Shown here: positions 1 through 10,824 of the stretch, in pieces
Position numbering within the stretch: the stretch's first letter is position 1
Layout: each line of letters opens with the position of its first letter
Source of the DNA: Heterocephalus glaber
Lineage: Eukaryota > Chordata > Mammalia > Rodentia > Bathyergidae
Length of the DNA: 64,000 bases
Assembly (NCBI RefSeq): GCF_000247695.1
Contig: NW_004624730.1
Span: forward strand, 36,198,380 to 36,262,379
Direction of reading: 5' to 3'
The notes under the pieces: model-generated
What the model was told of the DNA's origin: nothing
Databases searched by the model: none
What the model saw: the letters and a program-made list of their open reading frames with translations, nothing else
Made by a program: the position numbers and the translations under genes

Positions 1-81
1 GCGTTCCATCTCATTTCCCTTTGGGGTTGCTGTAGGTGATCTGGAAGTCTGGTTTTGAGACTTATTTACATGTTTTCTCAT
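1..81 (-). CDS. L1 ORF1 amino terminus (partial, runs off the window)
   Basis: The minus-strand ATG at 81-79 opens a frame of 27 codons with no stop before the window edge. It begins MRKHVNKSQNQTS and is rich in K, R, Q, S, T and P. This matches in character the basic, low-complexity N-terminal tail of L1 ORF1p, the RNA-binding chaperone of the retrotransposon ribonucleoprotein. Its position directly after a CpG-rich repetitive leader is what suggests ORF1. Too little is visible to judge whether the element is intact, and the coiled coil and RRM would lie outside the window. Confidence 0.5.
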   Translation of the reverse strand, partial: MRKHVNKSQNQTSRSPTATPKGNEMER

Positions 82-142
82 TTCGACTAGGGTGGCGGGC
101 TGTTAGCACCTGCACAGATTATCTCTCAGCTGGGAGAGGGGG

Positions 143-497
143 GACATGGACCAGGGCCAGTGGTAGGGATGGTGGCCCAGAAGCCCTTTCCTATGGGCTG
201 GGAGCAGCGGGAGGGATGGTGGCTGGGAAGCCCCTTCCTCTGGTCCAGGAGCAGTGGGATGGCAGCTCAGAAGCCCCTACCTCTGGACCAGGAGCAGTAG
301 GAGGGATAGTGGCTCGGAAGACCCTTCCTCTGTGCCAGGAGCAGCGGGACAGAAGGTGGCCCAAAAGCCCTTTCCTCTGGGCTGGGAGCAGTGGGAGGGA
401 TGGTGACTGGGAAGCCCCTTCCTCTGAACCAGGAGCAGTGGGACAGTGGCTCAGAAGCCCCTACCTCTGGGCCGGGAGCAACGGGACTCAGTACCGT
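143..497 (-). repeat. 43/47-bp minisatellite with 184-bp higher-order period
   Basis: Units begin at 180, 227, 270, 317, 364, 411 and 454 (spacing 47, 43, 47, 47, 47, 43), each starting near 'gaagccc' and containing 'aggagcagtggga'. Unit types recur in the order A-B-C-D-A-B-C. Units 180/364, 227/411 and 270/454 are most alike, giving a four-unit higher-order repeat of 184 bp. A partial D-type unit precedes 180. The array lies between the 70-bp array and the ORF1 start of the putative L1, so it is probably the proximal part of the L1 5' UTR. Confidence 0.8.
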
Positions 498-547
498 GGT
501 CTGGTGGTCTGGTGTCCTCTGCGTCTTTGTAGTGTGGAACCAGGTGG

Positions 548-777
548 CTACCTGTCTGCAGCGGGGTGATTCGGCATCTTCCGCGCGACTCAGGTCCTTG
601 GTAGGGCGTGCACAGACCTGCCTGTCTGGAGCAGGCTGATTCGGCGTGTTCTGTGCCACTCGGGACCTCGGTAGGGTGTGGGCAGCCCTGCCTGTCTGCA
701 GTGGGGTGATTCAGCATCTTCGGTGTGACTCAGGTCCTCGGTAGGGCGTGCACAGACCTGCCTGTCTTCAGTGGGCT
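548..777 (-). repeat. 70-bp tandem repeat (about 3.3 units)
   Basis: The landmark 'gattc.gc.t.ttc' recurs at 568, 638 and 708, an exact 70-bp period. Each unit also contains 'cctcggtagggcgtg' and 'gacctgcctgtct'. The fourth boundary would fall at 778, exactly where the array stops and older L1 sequence begins. On the minus strand this array is the extreme 5' part of the putative L1, the place where promoter monomers sit in other rodent L1s. Confidence 0.85.
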
Positions 778-3490
778 TGTAATTCTGTTTGTAAGAATCT
801 TATTGGGGACTTTGCATCTGTGTTCACCAAGGATATTTGTCTGTAGTTCTTTTTTGTTGAATACTTATCTGGTTTTGGTTTCAGCGTAATGCTGGCATTT
901 AGAATGAATTGGAAGCATTCCTTCCCTTCTGTTTCATAAAAAACTTTGAGGAACATTGGTGTTAATTCTTTAAAGTTCTGGTAAAAGTGAGCTACAAAAC
1001 CACTGGTCTTGGGCTTTGCTTAGTCAAGAGAATTTCTTTTTCCTATTTTAATCTCATTTCTTGTTATTGATTTTTTAGATTTTTTTTAATGTCTTTGTTC
1101 AATTTTGGTAGGTCATATACCTCTAAGGATTTAACTGTTTTCTTCTAGATTCTCTAATTTATTAGAATGTTAAGTTTTCATATGAGCTTCTAGTAATTCT
1201 TTGGATTTTGGTGATATCTATTGATCTGTTACAATTTTGCCTTTTTGTCTCTCTTAATCAGGGTCTTCTCACTTGCTTTTGTTATGTTTGGCTAAGGTTT
1301 TATCAATTTATTTATCTTTTCAAAAAACCAACTCTGATTTATTGGTCATATTGTTCTTTTAATCTATTCAGTGGACTTCCGTGATTTTTATTATGTATAT
1401 TTTCTACTGGATTTGGGTTTGGTTTTTTCTTGTTTCTCTAAGACCTTTACATCCATCATTAGATTATTTGGGATCACTGTTTTTGTAGTGTAGGCACTGA
1501 TAGCTATAAACTTCCTTCTTAGAATTACTTTTACTGTGTTCCACAGATTCTGTTATGTTGTGTTGCCATTATCATTTGATTCTAAGAATTTTGAAATTTC
1601 TTCTTTGATAGCTTTAATAAGCCATTATTTATTCAAAAGTGTACTATTTAATCTCCATGTATTTGTGTAACATCTGCTTTCTTTTGTTTTGATTTCCATC
1701 TTTATTTCATTGGGATATGATAAGACACATGAGATTGTTTCAATTTTTTGTATTTAATAAAACTTGTTTCTAAAATATGATCTATTTTGGAGAAAGTTTA
1801 ATGGGCTGTTAAAAAAGATATCTATCCTATTGTTGGGTGGAATACTCTGTGTATGTCTGTTAAATCTGTTTGATCTCTAGTGCAATTTAATCCTGATGCT
1901 TGGTCATCATCATTATTGTTTTGCCCTGGTTTATCTACTTCTGTGAGTGGAATATTGAAATCACCCTCTGTGATTGTATTCAGGTCTGTTTTTCCCTTTA
2001 GGTAAAGTAGTGTTTTTGTACTGTAATTGAGTGCACCAACATTTGGTATATATATATTTATAATTATTATCTCTTCTTGGTAAATTTTTCCATTTACCAA
2101 TATGTAGTAACTTTCTTTGTCTCTTATGGCTAATTTTAGTTTGAAGTCTACTTTGTTAAATATAATTATAGCTATATGTGCTTGTTTCTGGGCTACAGCT
2201 GCTTGTATCATTTTGTATCCTTTCTCTTTTAGTCTGTGAATCTTCACAGATTGAGGTGTGTTTCTTGCAAGCAACATATAGTTTGGTCTTTTTTTTTTCT
2301 AACCTAATCTGGCATGCTGTGTCTTTTAATTAGAGAATTAAGACCCTTTACATTAAGTGTTATTATTGAAAGGTATGGACTAATTCTGTCATTTTGTTAT
2401 TTTTCTAATATTTGATTTATTTATTTTCATTTATCTACTCTGTGTTTTATTCTTTTCTTGATCTTGTGGTTGTGGTTGTATTTTTCCCCTGTGTTTGGAA
2501 TTCTCTAAGGACTTTTTACATTGCTGGCTCAGTACTTTCTTTAGTTTATTGGGAGGTCTTTATTTCTCCTTCAATTTTGAAGGCTATCTTTATGGCTAGG
2601 TTGGCAATTTTTTTTTTCAGGGCTTGAAATATATCATAAAGTTTCACTGGCTTTGGAATTTCTGTTGAGAAATCTGCTATTATTTTTGATGGGTTTGCCT
2701 TTATAAGGGATTTGGCATTTCTCTGTAATAGCTTCTAATATTCTTTATTTGTTCTGAATTTTTGGCAATTTGACTATGCTATATTGTAGAGAAGTACTTT
2801 TCTGGCCATGTCTGTTTGGGGTTCTGAATGCCTCCAGTACCTGGATCTCCATCTAATTTTCCAAATTTGGGGAAATTCTGCTATAATTTCAGCGAAGATA
2901 TGTATTTTTATGCCACTAACCTATACTTCCTCTCCCTTTAGAGACTGACAAGTCTTAAATTTCTTCTTCTAGAGTTATCCAGGAGCTCTTGAATAATATT
3001 TTCATTAAATCCTATTCATTTTCTTTTATTATATGTGACCATTTTAGTATATCCACCTTGCCTTCAAGCTATGAATTCTTCTGACTCATCTAGCCTACTG
3101 CTGAGACTTTCAGTTGAGCTTTTTATTTGACTGAAGATTCTATTTCCAGGGCTTCTGTTTTGTTCTTTCTTCAGAATCTCTATCTCTTTTCAAAGTAGTC
3201 CTTCATATCCTGTCTTGTCTTCCTTAATTCATTCAGCTGTTTATTTCTGCCTTCTTTGAGCTTGTTGATCACTTTAACTATCAACTTTTAAAATTCTGTC
3301 TGGAATTTTATTCACTTTGTATCTGTAGGATCCGTTTTGGGGGAATTATGAATTTTTTGTGACATTTTATTACCTTATTTTCTCATGATTCTTGTGATTT
3401 TATGTTGGGATAAGTTGGGATGTTATAGATAAGTTTGGATGAATATGTCTTCTCCTATTATGTGGAAGTCTTTTTAACAAGTGACTTTCT
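778..3490 (-). mobile_element. Older L1, antisense: partial RT, endonuclease and upstream region
   Basis: On the minus strand, 956-778 encodes a decayed reverse-transcriptase stretch (motif 'ITLKPKPDKYSTKKNYRQIS', normally 'IPKPDKD..KKENYRPISL'). Positions 2277-1822 encode much of the endonuclease domain. Sequence from 2280 to about 3490 continues in the direction of ORF1 and has many stops. The copy is cut at 778, where RT should continue, by the CpG-rich L1 5' end. It is non-functional by stops and truncation. The right boundary is approximate. Confidence 0.8.
1822..2277 (-). pseudogene. L1 ORF2 endonuclease-domain fragment
   Basis: A 151-residue minus-strand open stretch resembles the apurinic-type endonuclease domain of L1 ORF2p. 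Residues near 'KIHRLKEKGYK' match the 'HRLKVKGW' block, 'NIYIPNVGA' matches 'NIYAPN.GA', and 'EGDFNIPLTEVD' matches the 'GDFN.PL...D' catalytic block with Asp and Asn kept. The start at 2277 is just a methionine inside the fragment, not a real start. It is decayed (for example an Asp/Asn run near residue 120). Confidence 0.85.
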
Positions 3491-3659
3491 CTTTGGTATG
3501 TGCTCTAGGCTGTAGATGTGGCTCAGCATGAAAGTATCCACCCAACTTATTCAAAGTACTAGATCAGTCCCTAACATTGCTTGGCCAGGAGAGAATAACT
3601 ACCAGTGACAGCAACATCTAAAGAACCAACCTTACATAAATAAATGATCTGAAACTGTT

Positions 3660-4256
3660 TAAATGTTCTCTAAATTTAACTAACCCAGGGGGAATAAAAG
3701 GAAGTATAGTGATATAGGATAGGATAGGGAAAAGAAAAACAAAGACAGAAAGAAGGAAAAGTTGTAAAAAACAAAATAGGCATTAATGATACCATTTATA
3801 TATAAGAAAAGAAGGGGATGGAGGAGAGATTGAGAAGAGAAGGAAAGTAACATGAGAAGAGAATAGCAATGAAAAGTGAGAAAAGATATAGAGAGATTCA
3901 ATTCAGTTAATGAACTAGCAGAAACAGAAGTTAGAAAACCTTATGAAGCAACCTTTGGTGTAGGAAAATATGAAAAAACAAGGTAAGACACTATAGAAGC
4001 AAAGCAACAAGTAACACTTGTATACACATACACACATATAGACACAAAACATAACCTCCTTGTGGAGGTTATTTATACTGGAAACAGTTATTTCTCGTAA
4101 ATTTCTGTTATTGGATGCCTCCTGATAAATGGAGGGATGTGAAAATCTTTTTTAAAAAATAAGAAATGTCATGTACATGTACCAACTCGCCACACTGAAT
4201 GTAATCATGTACTACAAACATGTACCAATAAAAAAATTATTTTAATAAAAGACTGA
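3660..4256 (+). mobile_element. L1 3' UTR, sense orientation
   Basis: A purine-rich tract ('gaaggggatggaggagagattgag' type, 3811-3850) is followed by 'tgtacatgtaccaactcgcc', 'catgtactacaaacatgtacc' and an AATAAA. The same arrangement occurs at 59400-59575 and 6540-6690, so this is an L1 3' end of the local family. Because it is in sense orientation beside antisense ORF2 (778-3490), the two could be one twin-primed insertion. Separate insertions are equally possible. Confidence 0.6.
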
Positions 4257-4306
4257 TCACAAGCACAAGGTACTGAGTTCGATCCCCAGTAACAAAAAAA
4301 AGACTA
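4257..4306 (+). mobile_element. 5'-truncated ID-type SINE
   Basis: Only the B-box half remains ('caaggtactgagttcgatcc' then 'ccagtaac' and an A-run). 'aaaagact' occurs on both sides and may be a short target-site duplication. Confidence 0.6.
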
Positions 4307-4319
4307 TTTGAAATTACAA

Positions 4320-4850
4320 GAAAAAATTAAACTTTTAGTTCTTCTCAGTGTCTGTCCAAGTAGGAGATGCAATTTAGGGCAGTGTGGAGGCTGAGCTCCA
4401 CCCCTCTGTATATATTCAGGCAGATTTGTCAGTGGCACTCGGTGTCTCAATTTTTTCTGCATCTGCAAAAGTTAGACTGCACAAGTAGAGAGATGAAGTT
4501 CAAGAAACTCATGTAAGAATCCTAGCCTAGAAAACTAGAGGCTAAATCAGAGGATTTGGACAATTTCAGGCTTGAGCCTAGACTTAAAAAGTGTGAGGCC
4601 AGGGAACAAGTTTACATGCTTGAGGAAAATGCATGAAATGCTAGCCCTAGCCCAAAGAGTATGAATCTTTTGCTTTAGGAATTAAGAGTTCTTTATGTAC
4701 TTTCTCCTTAAAGCAGATCTAGTTCTGGGGTGTTGCTGGTGAAAACAACTCTGTAGTGTGCTTGGTAGTTGACAGTATAACTTGGTCAGTAACATGATGT
4801 TTTGTGTATCAACAATACTTCATTATCATGTGACTGAGGGTGAATCACAA
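4320..4850. other. Intronic sequence, nothing recognised
   Basis: No repeat, exon or RNA gene that I can name. Low-complexity features are minor. Confidence 0.4.
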
Positions 4851-5300
4851 AACTTTTTATTAATGTGTTTGTGAAACATAATAAATACATTCATTTTGGG
4901 GAATTGGTAAATATACATATCAGATCTTGATCCTTTTTACTTCTCCTTCCCCTCTTCTCCCTTGGTCTCTTCCCATCCTCAGATCTCATTCCCACCTCCA
5001 GTCTTGTCTTCCTGTTTCCTATCATCTGTTTTGTTTTGTTCTTTATATTTTGGGCTTCTCTTATGAGAGAAACCATGTGATATTTAATTTTCTGTGTCTC
5101 ATTTATTTCACTTGGCATTATGGTCTCAAAGTACATCAATTTTCCCACAAATTACTCAAATTTATCCTTCTTTATGGCTGAGTAACATATATTTGTCCAA
5201 TCATCTGTTGATGAACATACAAGCTACTTCCAAGATTCAAGTATTATGAGCTGTGCTCCTATAAACAGAGATATGTATTAATCACTGTAACATCACACAA
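4850..5300 (-). mobile_element. L1 3' end, antisense
   Basis: Contains the antisense L1 3' segment: pyrimidine-rich tract (4930-5010), 'ttctcttatgagagaaacca', 'ttcacttggcattatggtct', and 'tatccttctttatggctgag', the reverse complement of the conserved ORF2 C-terminal coding region. It closely parallels 60250-60690. Truncated and decayed. Confidence 0.75.
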
Positions 5301-6389
5301 CTTCTAAGCATGTGTTTTCTTATTTATGAAAGAGTTGAAAGCATTAAATAAATGTATGTAAGACTCTTTAACATGGAGCCCAGAGTGTATTGAGCATTCA
5401 GAAATTGGCAATGGTTGCTACAGCAAAAGGCGTAGTGATGATGATTTTCCACTAGATAGAGAAACGGAGATAAGGGTAATGAGACCCTGGCAGTTGCCTG
5501 CTCCATCTTCAAGATAACTGTCCTACTTTGATTTCAGAGTAAAATTCATTTATCAATCTAAAATTTTGTAAATAATATACAAGTCAGATGCTTGCTATAT
5601 CTTTATACTGACAGTAAATATGCAGAATTTGCAAAAAATTGAAAAGGTAGGACAACTCAGACTCTCCAAGGCTATAAAAATCTACTATAAAGAAATTGGG
5701 AATGATAAGAAACTGCTGGAATATGAAAAAAGGAGAGGATTCAGTCATCTTAGTCTAATCCATTGGAGGTAGTCATCACTGCTTGTAATTTGGATCAAGC
5801 TCTACAGATTCAGACAGAGTAACCACTACGGTAATAATATACATATTTTCTGGCGTTCAGAGCAAAAGCACATTAAGAAATTTCAGAACACCATATTAGG
5901 ATTAAGTGAAAAGCCAAAAATACTTTTTTATTAAAGAATAAATCACTCTGCAAACAATCATTCAATAAGTACCAAAATACAGATCACTGAAATGTAAAAC
6001 TTTTATGTGACAACAACATTCTAGATATCCTTAGTAATTTTTATGGCATTTAGTTTTATCTAGTCTTTGTTCCTATGTACCATGTTCATGGATAATTTTT
6101 TTTAATTCAAGTTGGTTTTAAGGTCCAGATTGTTTGATAATTCAAGCTGAGATTGCTTTTTATTCCTTATATTTTTTGAAAACTTTCAAATCAGAAATGC
6201 CATCAACCAGGATCTACTTTGAAAATGGAAAATAATGTTTTCCCTTTGTAAAATAACTAAAAATATCTTCTTACTGAAAAAAACTCCTCCACATGCTTTA
6301 AACTTCTCCCTAGAGTATCTTGTTTTGTTTTAATATAAAACAGAACTAGACTTTGCAACCTAACACACATGCCTATATTCACATAACTG
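5301..6389. other. Intronic sequence, nothing recognised
   Basis: AT-rich DNA. The ORF-like stretches are short and show no family signature. Confidence 0.4.
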
Positions 6390-6700
6390 AAAAAATTTAC
6401 AAAACATGGATGGATCTTGCGACTATAATGTTAAGTGAAATAAGTCAGATGCAGAAATTTAAATATCACGTGGTTTCTCTTATATGAGAAATCAAAAATA
6501 AAAATAAATTAAAAAGTAAAATAAGGGAAAGATAATACGAAACAGGGAGGCAGACTTTCTGGAGATGGAAAAGAGATTGAGGGAAGGAGAAGGAGGAGGT
6601 AGGTGAGTAAAGGGATCGAAAATGACCAAGATATAATATATACATGTACCACTTCCCCAAAACTAATATAACTATTATGTATCAAATATACACTAAGAAT
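6390..6700 (+). mobile_element. L1 3' end, sense
   Basis: 'gttaagtgaaataagtcaga' followed by 'tggtttctcttatatgagaa', a purine-rich tract (6540-6620) and 'tacatgtaccacttccccaa' is the sense version of the L1 end seen antisense at 4850-5300. Confidence 0.75.
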
Positions 6701-7283
6701 ATTTTTAGATGTCCACTCCATTTTTTGTGATACTATTCCATTTTCAAACAAATCAAAACAAAAAATGTGTATTAATGAGTTGTGGTCTTTTATTTAAAAA
6801 CAATGCTATGAAGTAGATTTCTCCTACATTTCTACCCTACCCATGTCACTTGTACCTTAAATACAGAAGTCTGAGAAAATGTCCTGCTTTCATCTATGGC
6901 TATAGTTATATTGATGATAATAAATTAACTTCACACTTTGCTGGAGCTTTCTTAAGGTAACTTTTAAATATAAATCAATATATGATAATAATATAAAATG
7001 AAGTTCACTCAAATTTAGAAGCAACTAGGTTTCTTTTAATTTTCATCCTGAGTGTACTCAAATACTTCTTAACTGATTTTAGATCATTTCCCTGGAAATA
7101 CCTATGAACTTCTAGAGTACTTTAAGTGTCATTACCTAGTATATAATTATCTGTGAAGTCTCTGGTTAATGTAAAATATATAGCTTTTCAGTATTATTTT
7201 TATGTGTAAGTGATGTATTTCTTCACATCTTTAGTTAGTTTACTAAGGTAGATCAGAAGTACCTTCCTGTTTAGAACTGTTTT

Positions 7284-7347
7284 CCAACACAAATTACTCA
7301 TGCTTGCTTTGGCAGCACATATACTAAAATATCCAACACAAATTACT
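7284..7347 (+). pseudogene. 3'-truncated U6 snRNA retropseudogene with 15-bp duplication
   Basis: Positions 7300-7330 ('tgcttgctttggcagcacat' then 'atactaaaat') match the first 31 nt of U6 snRNA, with three differences including the first base. The sequence stops before the U6 ACAGAG box. It is bounded by an exact direct repeat 'ccaacacaaattact' at 7284-7298 and 7333-7347, the expected target-site duplication of L1-mediated insertion. There is no poly-A tail. The fragment lacks the catalytic core and terminator, so it cannot be a working U6 gene. Confidence 0.9.
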
Positions 7348-7859
7348 GATGCTAATGGAAGTCACATTAATGTGAATTTGATAACTGAGCTATATGTGAC
7401 TTAGTGGTGATTTAAAATATAAGCCTGAATCCAAGCCACGGAAATGAAATGGATTTATCTAATTATGTATTAAAAGCCGGTCTATAAATGTTGTTGTATA
7501 CAAACTTATTTTTAAAATTTTAATGTAAAATTAAGAAATGAAAATCCAATTTAGGAACAGTAGACTTTTGAAAAAATTTTAAGGTGAAGTTTTTGTTTCT
7601 AGCCATGTTATTAAAAGTGTAAGTCTTCTGAAATGGAAATGGTATTCCAATATTATTATAATAATAACATTAATAAGTTACACAGCCATTTATTAAATTG
7701 ATAAAGCCAGTATTTGAACATGGTTCTAACTTCAGAGCATGGGATCTTAACCAGTACACTTTGTTATCTTCCATGGTGATTTTTTTTTAATATACCTCCT
7801 TCCTAATTCATATGTATATATTTAGTGATGGAAAGCGTAAAGATCATACGATTTAAATT
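7348..7859. other. Intronic sequence, nothing recognised
   Basis: AT-rich, no identifiable element. Confidence 0.4.
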
Positions 7860-7985
7860 TCCAGGGTTTTATTTATTTGTTTGTTTCTTTGTTTGTTTGT
7901 TTTGTTTTTGTGGTACCAAGGATTGAACCGACAGTCTTGCATATGCTAGGTAAGCATTCTACCACAGAGCATCCTCAGTCTGCAA
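7860..7985 (-). mobile_element. ID-type SINE, minus strand
   Basis: T-rich head (reverse poly-A, (gttt)n) followed by 'ggtaccaaggattgaacc', 'tagg.aagcattctacca' and 'agagca..ctcag', the reverse complement of the tRNA-derived ID body. Diverged. Confidence 0.8.
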
Positions 7986-8239
7986 GATTTTAATCTAATT
8001 AGTTTTCTAAAACTGGGAAATTTATGTACTACTTGGAGTGTTTTTGAAAATTTATTCTTTAAAGCTGTTTCTTACATTTTGTTTTACCTGGGAGCATTCT
8101 TTTAAATATAACTATGAGTTGTATCTGTACATTTTAATTAAAAATATGAGCCGATTTTATAGAAAATGTGAGCAATATGTACAAATTATAAAACATTAAA
8201 TAAATACATATAATCCCACTGCCCACAGTAACAGGTTCA

Positions 8240-8321
8240 ACTAACATTTTAGTTTCTTTCTTTTTAATCTTCCTTCTTTCCTCCTCCCTTCCTCCCTTTC
8301 TTCCTTCCTTCTTTTCTTCCA
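8240..8321. repeat. Pyrimidine-rich low-complexity tract
   Basis: A run of (ctt/cctt)n sequence, 'ccttctttcctcctcccttc' and similar, reads as polypurine on the other strand. It may be a simple-repeat remnant. Confidence 0.7.
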
Positions 8322-9689
8322 TTTGGACTGTACAACCTACATTTCATAGTTCATAAATCTCAGCTTAATTTATTAACTATTATAAGAGAGTAGAACAGAG
8401 AGATCTCACCACACAGAAGAGGTCACATTCTCTCATCTTCCAATTTTTTAAATAGTAAAAAAGTACCAGCAAGATGTGAATACACCTTACTTTCCACCTA
8501 TCCCACATTCCATCTCCCTCATTTATATCCTCAAATATATTTAAATCTTCAAATATATGTAAGTTCAGTTTTATACCCCTAACAGGTACTACAGTATATG
8601 GTACCAGTCCTACATCTGTGCAAAGTCATTCTACTTGTTTATAAGGGAATCCTCTGTGAAAGCTTCTAAAATTTATATTAACAGAGCTAGGAACCATTAT
8701 GAGAAAAGGGACATTTAGTCTAGAGTGGGAATATAATGACCCTTTTATTTGCATAGTATTTTATAATTTTCAATGAACTTTCAAAAGCATTTGTTATTAA
8801 CTCCTCTCAATTCTGCAAGGTAGAAAGTATTACTTCCATTTTACAACAGAAGAAATTTTTAGTATAAGCCCCAAAGCAGAGTTCTTGCTTACCAATAGTA
8901 GTTACTTCTGTACAAGATTCATTACATGACTCTCCTGTAGTAAATATATGTGGTTGTTGTTTATATATTTTTTATTTGTTTGCTTAGTTACTAGAAGAGA
9001 ATATAATACTATCCTAAAGTTACTACATTACTTTAAGGTTAAGTTAATGCTTATAGGTATTTTAACAGCCATTAAATTGCCAGTCTTTTTTTTTAATGTT
9101 TAGAACTATCCTTTATATATGTTATAGAGGAAATAAGTTGTTTTCCAATATAGTACTAATTAATCGAAATACAATTTAACTACAAATAACATTCTTTTTT
9201 CTTTAATTGGTTCATATTTTAATCAGAAAAATATTAGGCCTGTGTTTTGAAGGACAATTTGTTTTTCATATACAGAGGTTAATTTAGGTATCCTTGCTAG
9301 AATATATACATATATATTGCTTGGTTTCCTTCAGCCTTATTGATATGAGATAAAATAAGGAGAAACTTTCTGATTTGCTTTTAGGTCTTCAAAATAAATT
9401 TATACATACTGAGAGAGGTAAAGCACTAAAATTAGTTTTTATATACAAGTGAACTTTTTAGACACAGCAAGCATCAAAATTGATGTTGCTCATCTATAGG
9501 TAGAACTGTTTGAAAACCAACTTATATTGAAAAAACAGACCAGAAAAAATGAATTCAGTTGTACACAAACTGCTTTTGGAAGAATTAGTCAGTTAATCCT
9601 TATAAAAAGAAAGCTTATTTGAGTGATTTTTCACACTGTTTATTTTTCATAAAAAATAATTATTTTTGTACTTTATTCTTCAGCTTCAA
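8322..9689. other. Intronic sequence; weak MIR-like stretch
   Basis: 8750-8890 has a faint MIR core look ('gcaaggtagaaagtattact' then 'ccattttacaacagaagaaa'). The rest shows nothing I can name. Confidence 0.35.
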
Positions 9690-10740
9690 TCCAAATTTAA
9701 ACTATAATGAGATGCTATTACTTACCACTAAGATGGATGTAATCAAAAAGGCAGACAATAACAAGTATTGATGATGTGGAGAAACTGGAGAGAAGGCAAA
9801 GTGTAGCTTATGAAAATGTTAAATAGTTTATATACTTGAAAAGATAGTTTCTCAGTTTTTTAAAAGTTAAGCATAAATATACTATAGGACTCAGCAGTTC
9901 CACTCATAGAGATAGGTTTAATCAAAAAGAAATGAAACCATATCTGCACAAAGATATGTACACAAATGTTCATAGCAGCATTATTCACAATAGACAAAAA
10001 CTTGGAACAACATAAATAACCATCAATTGCTAGACTGAATATGTGGTATATCCATATGCTAGAATGCTTTTCATCAACAAAAAGGAATAAACTACGTGAA
10101 ATGTGTTACAACATGAATAAGCCTGAAAAACATTCTAGGCTAAAGAGGCTAGATACAAAAGAATATGTACTATATGACTCCATTAATATGAATGTTCAGA
10201 AAAGGCACATTTCTACAAATCTTAGATATTTGTTTCTCTGAGGGTAAGAAAAGGAAATGTTTGCTTTAAAAAGATACTTTTGGAGAAACTAAACATGTCC
10301 TAAAACTGGATTATGGTGATGGTTGTTAAAAAAATCATTGAATTGGCCAGGCATGGTGGTACACCCTGATAATCCCCGCACTCTGAGGAGCTGAGGCAGG
10401 AGGAGCACAAATTAGAGCTCAATCCAGGCAACCTAGCCAGTTAGGGAGAATATCTCAAAAAAAAAAAAAAAAAGTGAGGGTGGGCTGGGCATGCAGCTTA
10501 GTGTGAAGACCCTGGATTAATTCTCAATATCACAAAAAAATAACCCAGTAAAATAAAATATAAAAATACCTGAATTGGGCTGAGGGTGTAGTTCAGTGGT
10601 GGAATATTTGCCTAGCATGTACAAGACACTGGATTTCATCCCCAGAATTGCCAAAAAAAAAAAAAATCATTGAATCATACATATTAAAGGAGTGAATGTT
10701 ATAATTTGTTAAAATATACCTCAGTAAATCTATCTTTTAA
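9690..10740 (+). mobile_element. Old L1 ORF2 3' portion, sense, split by a SINE composite
   Basis: The order 'actataatgagatgctatta', 'ggagaaactggagagaaggc', 'gactcagcagttccactcat', 'catagcagcattattcacaa' and 'ccatcaattgctagactgaa' is the classic C-terminal ORF2 region of L1, with many stops. It is interrupted at 10344-10664 by a B1-ID composite and resumes to about 10740. Confidence 0.9.
10333..10675 (+). mobile_element. B1-ID-ID composite SINE with one outer duplication
   Basis: The 7SL-derived B1 part ('ggccaggcatggtggtacac' to the A-run at 10458) is followed by a degraded ID unit (10488-10535) and a second ID unit (10577-10651, 'gggctgagggtgtagttcag'). The direct repeat 'aatcattgaat' at 10333-10343 and 10665-10675 flanks the whole composite. 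B1-ID dimers are known in some rodents. The second ID may be a later insertion into the A-rich tail. Confidence 0.8.
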
Positions 10741-10824
10741 AATGGCAATATATAATAAAAAGAGCTCCTCCAAAATTATCCTTCAATCTTTAAAATACCA
10801 ATGTATGGAGGAAATTATATGTAC

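Larger units (their letters stand above)
1..777 (-). mobile_element. 5' end of a minus-strand L1 (5' UTR and start of ORF1)
   Basis: Read on the minus strand, this GC-rich block starts sharply at 777 and consists of tandem repeats down to about 140. It ends in an ATG-initiated open frame (81 to 1) that looks like an L1 ORF1 amino terminus. A repetitive, CpG-rich promoter region followed by ORF1 is the known layout of rodent L1 5' ends. The body of the element would lie to the left of the window. At 778 the sequence changes abruptly to AT-rich, much older L1 sequence in RT-coding phase, so this copy seems to have inserted into that older L1. The left target-site duplication is outside the window and cannot be checked. 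A VNTR-bearing composite retrotransposon is an alternative. Confidence 0.65.

Noticed and set aside
36..569. 177-codon open frame on the + strand, and overlapping minus frames at 267-717
   Set aside because: They translate the tandem repeats (43/47-bp and 70-bp units), stay open because of GC-richness, and show no protein family. The region fits a non-coding L1 leader.
7300..7330. Functional U6 snRNA gene
   Set aside because: Only 31 of about 107 nt are present and there is no T-run terminator or upstream snRNA promoter visible.
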